64,000 bases of DNA from Sulfurospirillum_A sp029027265 (GTDB lineage: Bacteria > Campylobacterota > Campylobacteria > Campylobacterales > Sulfurospirillaceae): NCBI GenBank assembly GCA_029027265.1, contig CP093061.1:1-64000 (forward strand). The letters run 5' to 3'. Positions 17,876 to 26,324 of the stretch are shown piece by piece (the first letter of the stretch is position 1; each line of letters starts with the position of its first letter). The translations under genes and the position numbers were made by a program. The notes below the pieces were generated by a model. That model did not search any database. It saw nothing but the letters and a program-made list of their open reading frames with translations, and had not been told where the DNA came from.

Positions 17876-19852
17876 ATGTTACAAATCAGTAAAGAGAAGG
17901 TGAAAAAGTTCACGTTTGTTTATGCTATACTCATCTCAATCTTCCACTTTTATATCAATATCCAAGGTGGATTAAGTGACTTATGGTTCAATGCGGCTCA
18001 CTTTTCACTTTTAGCTTCTCTGGGTTTTTTAAGCTACAAAGTATCAAGTTACTCAGATGATAAATTTGTATCTATTTTTGATATTTTCTTATCAATATTA
18101 GTACTAGTTCCATTCCTTTACTTAGTAGGTTTTGAAGAGTCCCTCTATCAAGTAGCAAATGGTACTATGAGATTTTGGGATATAAACATAGCAATTCTTG
18201 CAATTATCCTATCAATAGAGATAACAAGACGAACCACAGGGCTTATCATACCTTTTATTATGATTACAGCTATTGGTTACATAGTTTTCTTTGGTAAATA
18301 CCTAACCGGAGTATTTGCTTTTGGTGGCATGACTCCTGAAAGATTTTTATATCGTATATACTTTACTGGTGAAGGACTTTTTGGCTCAATCGCTACTATA
18401 TCTTCTACTTATGTATTTATGTTTATACTTTTTGCTGCATTTTTACTCAAGAGCGGTGCAGGAGATTTCATAGTTGATTTAAGTTCTGTTCTTACTTCCA
18501 AGTTTCGTGGAGGCGCAGGTCACGTTGCAGTTTTTAGCTCAGCCCTCATGGGAACTATCTCAGGAAGTGCTGTAGCAAATACAGTTTCAACAGGCTCAAT
18601 TACAATCCCTATGATGAAGAAAAATGGTTTTAAACCAATCTTTGCAGCAGGAGTTGAAACCGCCGCCTCGACAGGAGGGCAAATCATGCCTCCAATTATG
18701 GGAGCTGGGGCTTTCATCATGGCTCAGATTACACAAATACCTTTTGTGACAATAATCGCTGTCTCTGTTTTACCAGCTATTCTTTACTTTGCTTCAATTG
18801 GTTTTTACATCCATATTCATGCAAAAAAATATGACCTGAAAATACAAGATAGTGACGTAAAACTCTTTCCTATTTTAAGAGAAGGATTTCACTTTTTAAT
18901 TCCACTCTCAACTCTAATAGGACTTTTAATATATGGTTTTACTCCTACTTACGCAGCAGGAATTGCAATCATTGCTATTATTGGGGCATCATATCTTACA
19001 AAACATAAACGCATGGGGATAAAAGATGTTTTAGGGGCTTTAGCACTTGGGAGCCAAAATATGGTTATTACTGGTGTTCTTCTTGTTGGTGTTGGTATTA
19101 TAGTTGGTGCCATCAATATTTCTGGAATCGGCATAATATTTTCTCAGCTCATCATGGAGTGGTCACAAGGAGAACTCATAATTGCTCTTGTACTCATAGC
19201 TCTCGCTTCACTTGTACTTGGCATGGGACTTCCTGTAACTGCTTCTTATGTAGTTTTAGCAGTTCTTTCAGCTCCAGCTCTTGTTGGACTAATGCTCTCA
19301 CCTGAGATGGCAGCACTTGCCGCAGCGGGAGTCAATCTTCCAGAAATGACCACATATCTTCTTGCCGCTCATCTTATCATCTTTTGGTTGTCGCAAGACT
19401 CTAACCTCACTCCTCCTGTTTGTCTAGCAGCTTTTGCGGCTGCGGCTATAGCAGGAACTCATCCCATGAAAACAGGAGTTCAATCTTGGATACTAGGAAA
19501 AGGTCTTTATATTGTCCCTCTTCTTTTTGCATTCTCACCTCTTGTAACTGGTGAATGGATTGAGAGAATAGAGGTATTTGGTTTTGCTATGGTAGGATTT
19601 TTAGCTTTTACCATCATTATAGAAGGTTTTTGGGATAGAAAACTCTTTATTTGGGAAAGAGCTATATTTGCCTTAAGTAGTCTACTTTTACTTGCACAAG
19701 ACACTCTTTTCAACTGGGAAAGTTACTTTGCAATTGTACCGAATGTTCATATCATTGGCTTTATATCATTTATTGGTATAATGACCTTTCACAAACTTAT
19801 CGGAGTTAAACATGCAAAATACAATCAAAAACTTAGAAAAAAATGGATTTGA
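17876..19852 (+). CDS. TAXI-TRAP transporter fused 4TM/12TM permease
   Basis: A 658-residue, very hydrophobic protein that joins the small (DctQ-like) and large (DctM-like) TRAP permease parts in one chain, as usual for TAXI systems. DctM-type motifs include GSAVANTVSTGSITIPMMK and the conserved ASTGGQIMPPIMGAGAFIMA. It drives sodium- or proton-coupled uptake with the upstream binding protein. AAAGGAAAAG lies before the ATG. Its 3' end overlaps the LUD gene by 41 bases, implying tight coupling of import and metabolism. Confidence 0.93.
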   Translation: MLQISKEKVKKFTFVYAILISIFHFYINIQGGLSDLWFNAAHFSLLASLGFLSYKVSSYSDDKFVSIFDIFLSILVLVPFLYLVGFEESLYQVANGTMRFWDINIAILAIILSIEITRRTTGLIIPFIMITAIGYIVFFGKYLTGVFAFGGMTPERFLYRIYFTGEGLFGSIATISSTYVFMFILFAAFLLKSGAGDFIVDLSSVLTSKFRGGAGHVAVFSSALMGTISGSAVANTVSTGSITIPMMKKNGFKPIFAAGVETAASTGGQIMPPIMGAGAFIMAQITQIPFVTIIAVSVLPAILYFASIGFYIHIHAKKYDLKIQDSDVKLFPILREGFHFLIPLSTLIGLLIYGFTPTYAAGIAIIAIIGASYLTKHKRMGIKDVLGALALGSQNMVITGVLLVGVGIIVGAINISGIGIIFSQLIMEWSQGELIIALVLIALASLVLGMGLPVTASYVVLAVLSAPALVGLMLSPEMAALAAAGVNLPEMTTYLLAAHLIIFWLSQDSNLTPPVCLAAFAAAAIAGTHPMKTGVQSWILGKGLYIVPLLFAFSPLVTGEWIERIEVFGFAMVGFLAFTIIIEGFWDRKLFIWERAIFALSSLLLLAQDTLFNWESYFAIVPNVHIIGFISFIGIMTFHKLIGVKHAKYNQKLRKKWI

Positions 19853-20408
19853 AGTTCTACATGTAAAGGACTCGAAAGAGGCTTTACATGTAGCAAAATC
19901 GTACATCAAAGACGGACTAAAAATAGGGCTTGGCGGCTCTACTACAGTGGTAGAAACAGGTCTTTTAGAGTATCTTTTAGCACATAAAAACATCTCTTTA
20001 ATAAACCACAATGAAGCTGGAATTGATATGAAAGAGAACTTAAAAAGAAGACGAGAAAGCATGTTAAGTGATCTCTATATCACAAGCTGTAATGCCGTGA
20101 CAAAAGATGGCGAACTTGTAAATGCCGATGGTGGTGGGAACAGAGTAGCTTCTCAAATTTTTGGGCCAAAAAAAGTACTTCTCTTAGTTGGTAAAAATAA
20201 AATAGTAGAAAATCTTCACGCTGGATTTGAGCGTATTAAAAATGTAGCTGCTCCCAAAAACATAGACCGTATGAACAAAAAAGCGGTAAGCATGGGTAAA
20301 GAACCTCGTTTCAATGCAAATAATATTGCAAACAAATTTGTATTTATAAATGGCGATGAAAAAGGAAGAACAACAATCATCTTAATAGATGAAGAATTAG
20401 GATACTAA
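19812..20408 (+). CDS. LUD-domain (LutC/YkgG-like) protein
   Basis: A 198-residue LUD-domain protein: GLGGSTTVVETGLLEYL near residue 40 and GRTTIILIDEELGY at the end fit the family. LUD proteins accompany L-lactate and related hydroxy-acid oxidation (LutABC), usually with iron-sulfur partners, which are absent here. The gene starts inside the permease gene (GGAG upstream of its ATG) and ends one base before the L-2-hydroxyglutarate oxidase gene. It may assist oxidation of the imported 2-hydroxy acid. Its biochemical role is not established. Confidence 0.85.
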   Translation: MQNTIKNLEKNGFEVLHVKDSKEALHVAKSYIKDGLKIGLGGSTTVVETGLLEYLLAHKNISLINHNEAGIDMKENLKRRRESMLSDLYITSCNAVTKDGELVNADGGGNRVASQIFGPKKVLLLVGKNKIVENLHAGFERIKNVAAPKNIDRMNKKAVSMGKEPRFNANNIANKFVFINGDEKGRTTIILIDEELGY

Positions 20409-20409
20409 A

Positions 20410-21603
20410 ATGTATGACTATCTTGTAATTGGTGGGGGAATTATAGGCTTAAATATTGCAAAAAACCTAAAAGAACGTGACTCTACATGTAATATTGTTC
20501 TCATAGATAAAGAACCCTCTCTTGCAATGCATAGTAGTGGTAGAAACTCTGGTATTTTACATGCTGGTTTTTACTACACGGCCGACTCTTTAAAAGCAAA
20601 ATTTACCAAAGATGGGAATAAAGCCTTACATGAATTTTGCGAAAAAAGAGGTCTACATGTAAACAAATGTGCTAAGGTAGTAATTGCAACTAATGAAGAA
20701 GAACTAAAAGGCTTAGAAGAGTTAAAAAAACGTGGAGACAAAAATGGCGTTGAACTCTCATGGATGGATGAAAATGAATTAAGCGTAAAATACCCAAACA
20801 TAAAAACATATAAAAAAGCTCTCTTCTCGCCAACAACTTCTACTGTGAACCCTAAAGAGCTTACCTTAGAGTTTGGAAAAGTCATAAAAGAAATGGGCGT
20901 TACCATACTTACGAATACTGCTTATAAAAAGCGTATCAGTGCTACTGAAGTCGTAACTTCGCAAGGAAATATAAAATGCAAAAAAGTAATCAACTGTGCA
21001 GGATTATATGCCGATAAAATAGCGCAAGAATACGGTTTTGCAAAGAATTATGTCATCATTCCATTTAAGGGAATTTATCTTAAAGACAAAGATAATCTTT
21101 CACATCTTGAAACAAATGTATACCCTGTTCCTAATTTAGCAAATCCATTTTTAGGAGTCCACTACACACTTACGGAAAAAAATGAAGCTAAAATAGGACC
21201 AACTGCAATTCCTGCTTTTTGGAGAGAGAACTACAAAGGATTTGATAACTTCAAACTTGACGAAATGGTTCAAATACTCTTTTACGAAGCAAAACTATTT
21301 TTAACAAATGCTTTTGGATTTAGAACTCTTGCATTCACCGAAGTTAAAAAATATATTAAATCACATCTTATAAACCTAGCTAGTATCTTGACCAAAAACA
21401 TGAACCACAAAGGCTACACTTCTTGGAGTACACCAGGGATTAGAGCTCAGTTACTAGATACTAAAACACTAGAACTTGTACAAGATTTTGTTGTTGAAGG
21501 TGATGAAAATAGTGTTCATGTACTAAATGCAGTAAGCCCTGCATTTACCTCATCAATACCTTTTACAAACTGGGTTGTAGAAAATTATATACTCAAAAAA
21601 TAG
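20410..21603 (+). CDS. lhgO: L-2-hydroxyglutarate oxidase/dehydrogenase (LhgO family)
   Basis: A 397-residue FAD protein of the DAO superfamily. The N-terminal Rossmann motif is YDYLVIGGGIIGLNIAKNL, followed by the LhgO-specific SSGRNSGILHAGFYYTADSLKA, and the C-terminal half contains WSTPGIRAQLLD. It oxidises L-2-hydroxyglutarate to 2-oxoglutarate, passing electrons to the membrane quinone pool. It is the last gene of the TAXI transporter unit, which makes 2-hydroxyglutarate or a similar hydroxy acid the likely imported compound. Its 3' end (from 21556) is duplicated downstream at 23291, on the far side of an inserted exporter segment. Confidence 0.87.
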   Translation: MYDYLVIGGGIIGLNIAKNLKERDSTCNIVLIDKEPSLAMHSSGRNSGILHAGFYYTADSLKAKFTKDGNKALHEFCEKRGLHVNKCAKVVIATNEEELKGLEELKKRGDKNGVELSWMDENELSVKYPNIKTYKKALFSPTTSTVNPKELTLEFGKVIKEMGVTILTNTAYKKRISATEVVTSQGNIKCKKVINCAGLYADKIAQEYGFAKNYVIIPFKGIYLKDKDNLSHLETNVYPVPNLANPFLGVHYTLTEKNEAKIGPTAIPAFWRENYKGFDNFKLDEMVQILFYEAKLFLTNAFGFRTLAFTEVKKYIKSHLINLASILTKNMNHKGYTSWSTPGIRAQLLDTKTLELVQDFVVEGDENSVHVLNAVSPAFTSSIPFTNWVVENYILKK

Positions 21604-21649
21604 CCTTTACATGTAAAGGTTATTAGTTTACTCCATCAATAAAAATTTC
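21556..21649. repeat. Left copy of a 94-bp direct repeat (lhgO/hsdR junction)
   Basis: Identical to 23291-23384. It contains the last 16 codons of intact lhgO, the palindrome CCTTTACATGTAAAGG and the last nine codons of hsdR in inverted orientation, here without the rest of hsdR. It marks the left edge of an inserted segment. Confidence 0.95.
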
Positions 21650-21781
21650 GACTTATGCAAAATACCAAGCTATAGGGATTCCAACAGTTGAGTCTATATT
21701 GCTTGATTAAATGTTAACCATTCGTTGTCTTTGGTCTATTATAATTCTATTTCAAAATTAAGTAGAAAACCAGAGTAATTT

Positions 21782-21910
21782 AAGCGATTGATAGGTATAC
21801 TAAAGCGATTTCGTATCATCTTAGAAACCTATCGTAATAGAAGAAAAAGATTTGGCTTACGGTTTAACTTGATTGCTGGTATGATATATCTGAAATACTG
21901 CGTTTTGTAG
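21782..21910 (+). pseudogene. Remnant of an IS5-family transposase C terminus
   Basis: One open frame of 42 codons with a stop at 21908-21910 encodes a piece containing ETYRNRRKRFGLRFNLIAG, the conserved C-terminal end of IS5-group transposases. The frame is closed by a stop codon directly upstream, and no other part of the transposase or terminal inverted repeats are visible. It is the clearest sign that the surrounding segment arrived by transposition or related events. The 132 bases before it (21650-21781) show nothing I can name. Confidence 0.7.
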
Positions 21911-21924
21911 GAGTAGATGGACCA

Positions 21925-22032
21925 ATGAAATCTTTAAATAATTGTTTAAGTTTTAATTTTAAAGACATAAAAATTAATACTACTGATACATGGAGTATAA
22001 AACCAGATTGTGAAATATGTTCAAAAACATAA
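21925..22032 (+). CDS. Possible 35-residue Cys-containing peptide, overlapping the MFS gene
   Basis: An ATG-initiated ORF of 35 codons with AGGAG 11 bases upstream. It starts MKSLNNCLSFNFKD and ends WSIKPDCEICSKT, with three cysteines, two of them in a CEIC pair near the C terminus. It overlaps the MFS exporter start by 16 bases, so the two could be translationally coupled. Peptide plus dedicated exporter is the layout of small exported peptides, but no modification enzyme is present and the ORF could be chance or the tail of a lost gene. Confidence 0.35.
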   Translation: MKSLNNCLSFNFKDIKINTTDTWSIKPDCEICSKT

Positions 22033-23240
22033 ATTCTACTCTCCTGCTAGCATCATTTTCAATTACCACAATAGCTGATTGGGTTTTAAAATTAGCAATA
22101 CCTCTTATTATATATTCCAAAACTAAATCATCTCTATTCATGTCAATAGCTTATGGAATTGAATTTTTACCATATGTTATTATGATGCCAATCGGCGGTG
22201 TCATATCAGATTTATTAAAGAAAAAAAACATATTAATAGTTGGAGATATAGCAGCTTTGGTACTCACGATAATACTATTTATTCATATTATATATTTTCA
22301 ATTTAATATATACTTTATATTTTTTATTATATTTCTCATCGGTTTTGTATCAGCTATATATCATCCCGCTTTTCAAGGTAGTATTCCTTTAATAGTTTCA
22401 AAGAATCAATTAGCACATTTTAATGGACATATGCATGTTATCCAAAACTCTTTAACGCTTGTTGCTCCTGCACTTGCTGGTTTTTTATTTATTGTTATGG
22501 ATGAGAGTGAGATATTAATTATTACAATAATTGGATTTTTTATATCTCTAATATTTATTTTAAAAATGAATATTAGAGCGGAAGAACATGTTAAAAAATT
22601 CAAAGAAATATTTAATATTAGCTTAATTATTAATGAACTTAAAAGTGGAATAAAGGAGATGCATAAAAATCCTATTATATCTTGGGCTACATATTTATTT
22701 GTTTTTCAGGTTTTTGGAGGACAAATAATAGTAGGTAATATTGTCTTTATTTTAATCGAACATCTACAATTATCCAAACCAGATATTGCTTACATATTAG
22801 CTCTATCGTCAATTGGTTCTATTGTTGCAGCATTCGTAGTACCAAAATTTTTAGATAAATTCCATCCAGGAAGATTTATTGTTGTTTCAAGTTTTATAGT
22901 TTTAACAGGATTTATAATTCTTATGTTTTCTAACTCTTTTTTCTCATTTTTAATAGGAAGAATTATAAGCTCAATTGGCGAAACAAGTATTATAATATGT
23001 ATGTTTACATATAGGCAAAAAGCTATTCCTCAAACTCATTTAAGTAGAGTAATATCAATTGCTAGAACCATAAGTTGGATACCTATGCCAATTGCTCCCA
23101 TAATTGGTGGATACCTTCTTAATAATTTTAATGATGGATATAGCATAATACTTTATATTAGTGTTTCAAGTTATTTATTGTGTTGTATTATAATGTTATT
23201 TACTCCTTTAACTAAAAAATCTATCACAAAGATTAGTTGA
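22017..23240 (+). CDS. MFS exporter (macrolide/enterobactin efflux-like branch)
   Basis: A 407-residue major facilitator with about 12 membrane helices. It opens with LLLASFSITTIADWVLKLAIPL and has the between-helix motif GGVISDLLKKKNILI, both typical of the MFS_3 branch that includes EntS and Mef-type macrolide exporters. It is markedly more AT-rich than lhgO and hsdR. It lies between two copies of the lhgO/hsdR junction and behind a transposase remnant, so I infer horizontal acquisition. The ligand is unknown. No conventional ribosome site precedes the ATG, which fits coupling to the overlapping small ORF. Confidence 0.85.
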   Translation: MFKNINSTLLLASFSITTIADWVLKLAIPLIIYSKTKSSLFMSIAYGIEFLPYVIMMPIGGVISDLLKKKNILIVGDIAALVLTIILFIHIIYFQFNIYFIFFIIFLIGFVSAIYHPAFQGSIPLIVSKNQLAHFNGHMHVIQNSLTLVAPALAGFLFIVMDESEILIITIIGFFISLIFILKMNIRAEEHVKKFKEIFNISLIINELKSGIKEMHKNPIISWATYLFVFQVFGGQIIVGNIVFILIEHLQLSKPDIAYILALSSIGSIVAAFVVPKFLDKFHPGRFIVVSSFIVLTGFIILMFSNSFFSFLIGRIISSIGETSIIICMFTYRQKAIPQTHLSRVISIARTISWIPMPIAPIIGGYLLNNFNDGYSIILYISVSSYLLCCIIMLFTPLTKKSITKIS

Positions 23241-23267
23241 TGTTCAGTCCATTATATACACGACAAC

Positions 23268-23340
23268 CTTTCACATCTTGAAACAAATGTATACCTTTTA
23301 CAAACTGGGTTGTAGAAAATTATATACTCAAAAAATAGCC
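23268..23340 (+). pseudogene. Deleted fragment of lhgO
   Basis: Bases 23268-23295 match an internal stretch of lhgO (21097-21124). From 23291 the sequence continues as the end of lhgO (21556 onward, through its stop codon, here 23336-23338). The two lhgO parts are joined at the shared five bases ATACC, removing about 430 bases. This is a second, internally deleted copy of the gene's 3' half, adjacent to intact hsdR. Confidence 0.85.
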
Positions 23341-23384
23341 TTTACATGTAAAGGTTATTAGTTTACTCCATCAATAAAAATTTC
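23291..23384. repeat. Right copy of the 94-bp direct repeat
   Basis: Identical to 21556-21649, at an offset of 1735 bases. Here the hsdR part continues into the full hsdR gene, whereas the lhgO part is truncated. The two copies are mirror-complete: left keeps lhgO, right keeps hsdR. Confidence 0.95.
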
Positions 23385-26216
23385 TATAAAATTATGTATT
23401 TTATTTTTAAGTCTATTAACTATTGATTTTCGCTCTTTGTAACTTGGCTTTTTTTCTAAAAGATTAATTATTTCTGTATTTCTTGGTTCATTTCCTTTAA
23501 AAAGGTAATTTTCTATCATCTTATTAAAACCCTCTTTATTTAATCCTTCTTCTTTATATAATTTATTCATAGCCTCTTCTTGTTCAAAACTCCAATAATT
23601 AAAAAACTCTTTTTCTATATTTGCATCTTTATCTAACTTCATTAAGTTTTTATCAATAAACTTTTCAATTAATAATTTTTTACTTCTAAGCTTTGAATCT
23701 CCAACAATCATATCAACTATAGCTTTTTTCTGTTTTTCGTAGTCTTCTCCCTCTTGTCGTTTCATGTTGAACAACAAAGCCAATATATATGCTACATTTA
23801 TTTCATCTTTATGTAAAAGCTCTAACTCAAAATCTACCTCATCTAATATAGACTCTTTTTCTTTTTCTTGATTTCTTTTGACTTTATCATTTAAATCAAG
23901 ATATTTCCCTATATAATCCTCAAACTTTTGTTCACTCATACCCAAGTCATCCCAAGAAAAATCAGAAAATGAACTCATAGAGTTTTTAAGTCTCATTATT
24001 TCTCTAAAAGCTTTTATAAACTTCAATTCCGCTTTCTCGTCTTGAAGTTCATCTACGCTTTGCACTGTTGGAGCTACTATTTTTAAGCTCTCATATGCAT
24101 CTTTAAATTTCAGTAAGTATTCATCATAACTATCTAAAAATACATCTTGAGTAGCTACAAACTCTTTTGCTTCTTCATCATTAAAAAGTGCTATTGCCCT
24201 ATCTGTATGCTCTTTTAGGTTTCTAAAACATACTATATTTCCCTGAGATTTTTGCTCATTATCTATGCGGTTTGTTCTTGAAAAGGCTTGAATTAGACCA
24301 TGAAATTTCAAGTTTTTATCAACATAAAGAGTATTTAGTTTCTTGCTATCGAATCCCGTTAAAAACATATTGACTACAATGAGGATATCTATCTCTTTGT
24401 TTTTCACTCTCTTTGCTATATCGTTATAGTAAGTATAATAACTCTGAGTATCTTTTAAAGAATGATTTGATTTAAACTGCTTATTGTAATCATCTATAAA
24501 AGACAGAAGTTTAGTTTTATAATTTTGATTAACCTTAGATGCAATAATTTCTAATTTTTCCTCTTCAATTGCTCCAAATGACTCTTTTGTATCTTCATTT
24601 TGCCCATAAGAAAATATAGTTGCTATCTTTAAATTATGCGCTTGGTTTTGTTTTTTTGTTTTAAAAAGTTCATAGTATTTTATAGCCATATCAACACTAC
24701 TAACACAAAACATTGCTGTAAAATATTTACGATGTGTTTTTCTATCATGTACACCTATTACATAGTCTGTTATTTTTTCTAACCTATTCTCAGACTCCAT
24801 CATCTCTTTTGTATCTAATTCATCTACATGTATATCTATTTTAGTTTTTGAACCCTCTTTTTGTTTGTACTTTCCTATGTACTCTACTGAAAACTTCAAA
24901 ACATTCTCATCTTTGATGGCATCTTTTATCACATAAGTATGTAGTCGTTTACCAAACAAGTCTGCTGTAGTTCTTTTACCCTTATGGTTTTTAATTGCAT
25001 TATCTTCAAAGATAGGTGTTCCTGTAAAACCAAACATTTGTTTACATGTAAAGAACTCTGTTATCTTTTCGTGGGTATCTCCAAACTGACTTCTATGGCA
25101 CTCATCAAAGATAAACACCACCTTTTCATCTCGTAGGTATTCTATAGCTTCTTTAAATCTCTCTTTTGAGATAGCATTATTTAGTTTTTGTATGGTTGTA
25201 ACTATGAGCTTAGTCTCTTTTGTATTTGATTTTAGCTGTTTTATTAGCGTTGCTGTATTCTCCGTGCTGTCTACACTCCCTTTTTCAAAACTGTTAAATT
25301 CTAAAGCTGTCTGATAATCCAAATCTTTTCTATCTACTACAAAAAGTACTTTTTTTATATCTGGATTTTCTTTTAAAATTTGAGAAGCTTTAAAAGATGT
25401 AAGTGTTTTACCACTTCCCGTAGTATGCCAAATATATCCGCCTTCTACAGAAGTTTCAACTTGTTTTACTATGTTTTCAACGGCATAATACTGATAAGGT
25501 CTTAAAACCATAAGCTTTTTTTCTGTTTCATTTATGACTATATATTTTCCTATCATAACAGATAAAAAACAAGGCTCTAAAAATATTTTAGTAAACTCTT
25601 TTAGCTCTGTTACATTGTTGTTTTCTTCATCACTCCAAAAAAATGTCTGTTTAAATGTCTGCCCTTGGCAGTTTGCAAAGTACTTTGTGTTTACACGGTT
25701 ACTTATAACAAAAAGTTGAACATACTGAAAAAGTCCATGACTAGCCCAAAAACTGTCATTTTGGTACCGGTCTATTTGATTAAATGCCTCTTTTAAAGCT
25801 ACTCCACTTCTTTTAAGCTCAATCTGAACTAAAGGTAAACCATTTACCAAAATAGTTACGTCATATCTGTTTGTATACGTTCCTTGCATTGTCACTTGGT
25901 TAGTTACTTGATACTCATTTTGACACCATTTTTCCATGTTGAAAAACTCTATTCGCTCACTTGTGCCATCATCTCTTTTGAGATTAAATCTATCTCTAAG
26001 AATCTTAGCCCGTTCAACTACACTACCTTGGTTAAGATGGTTAAGTACTTTTTTAAACTCACTACAAGATAGCTCTATGTCGTTGTGAATTTCTAGTTGT
26101 TTTTTGAGGTTAAGAAGCAAATCATCTTCATCTTTGATGCTCACATAAGCATACTCTAAAGCTTCAAGTTGTTCTATAAACTCATTTTCTAGTGCATTTT
26201 CTAATTGTTTGCTCAT
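23358..26216 (-). CDS. hsdR: Type I restriction endonuclease subunit R
   Basis: A protein of about 952 residues: an N-terminal nuclease domain with LVQIELKRSGVALKEAF (the D-ELK catalytic pattern), then a superfamily 2 helicase with Walker A HTTGSGKTLTSF and the DEAD-like box FDECHRSQFGD, and a C-terminal helical region contacting the methylase. It translocates DNA and cuts unmethylated DNA. An in-frame ATG at 26315 would add 33 unlikely residues that read through the hairpin at 26264-26292. The ATG at 26216, preceded by AAGG, matches the usual start MSKQLENALENEF. It is the last gene of the locus. Its final codons are duplicated at 21623-21649. Confidence 0.93.
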   Translation of the reverse strand: MSKQLENALENEFIEQLEALEYAYVSIKDEDDLLLNLKKQLEIHNDIELSCSEFKKVLNHLNQGSVVERAKILRDRFNLKRDDGTSERIEFFNMEKWCQNEYQVTNQVTMQGTYTNRYDVTILVNGLPLVQIELKRSGVALKEAFNQIDRYQNDSFWASHGLFQYVQLFVISNRVNTKYFANCQGQTFKQTFFWSDEENNNVTELKEFTKIFLEPCFLSVMIGKYIVINETEKKLMVLRPYQYYAVENIVKQVETSVEGGYIWHTTGSGKTLTSFKASQILKENPDIKKVLFVVDRKDLDYQTALEFNSFEKGSVDSTENTATLIKQLKSNTKETKLIVTTIQKLNNAISKERFKEAIEYLRDEKVVFIFDECHRSQFGDTHEKITEFFTCKQMFGFTGTPIFEDNAIKNHKGKRTTADLFGKRLHTYVIKDAIKDENVLKFSVEYIGKYKQKEGSKTKIDIHVDELDTKEMMESENRLEKITDYVIGVHDRKTHRKYFTAMFCVSSVDMAIKYYELFKTKKQNQAHNLKIATIFSYGQNEDTKESFGAIEEEKLEIIASKVNQNYKTKLLSFIDDYNKQFKSNHSLKDTQSYYTYYNDIAKRVKNKEIDILIVVNMFLTGFDSKKLNTLYVDKNLKFHGLIQAFSRTNRIDNEQKSQGNIVCFRNLKEHTDRAIALFNDEEAKEFVATQDVFLDSYDEYLLKFKDAYESLKIVAPTVQSVDELQDEKAELKFIKAFREIMRLKNSMSSFSDFSWDDLGMSEQKFEDYIGKYLDLNDKVKRNQEKEKESILDEVDFELELLHKDEINVAYILALLFNMKRQEGEDYEKQKKAIVDMIVGDSKLRSKKLLIEKFIDKNLMKLDKDANIEKEFFNYWSFEQEEAMNKLYKEEGLNKEGFNKMIENYLFKGNEPRNTEIINLLEKKPSYKERKSIVNRLKNKIHNFIEIFIDGVN

Positions 26217-26263
26217 GTTTTGCCTTAATATACTTTTTATTATATATCGATATTTACTTGATT

Positions 26264-26292
26264 CTTCGACATATGTTTTTCTTATGTCGAAG
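26264..26292. promoter_or_regulatory. Hairpin CTTCGACATA...TATGTCGAAG before hsdR
   Basis: Perfect 10-bp arms (26264-26273 and 26283-26292) with a nine-base loop, 48 bases upstream of the hsdR start. The TTCGACAT arm is shared with the larger inverted repeat upstream of fic. The flanking stretch 26298-26342 resembles 27484-27528, so the two intergenic regions look like copies of one element. Confidence 0.6.
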
Positions 26293-26324
26293 TTACTCGT
26301 TTTTCCCGACATCAATATCTTTAA

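Noticed and set aside
21604..21619. CCTTTACATGTAAAGG after lhgO as a terminator
   Set aside because: It is a gapless 16-bp palindrome with no loop or T run, and the same core recurs inside many genes, so it belongs to the TACATGTA family rather than acting as a terminator.
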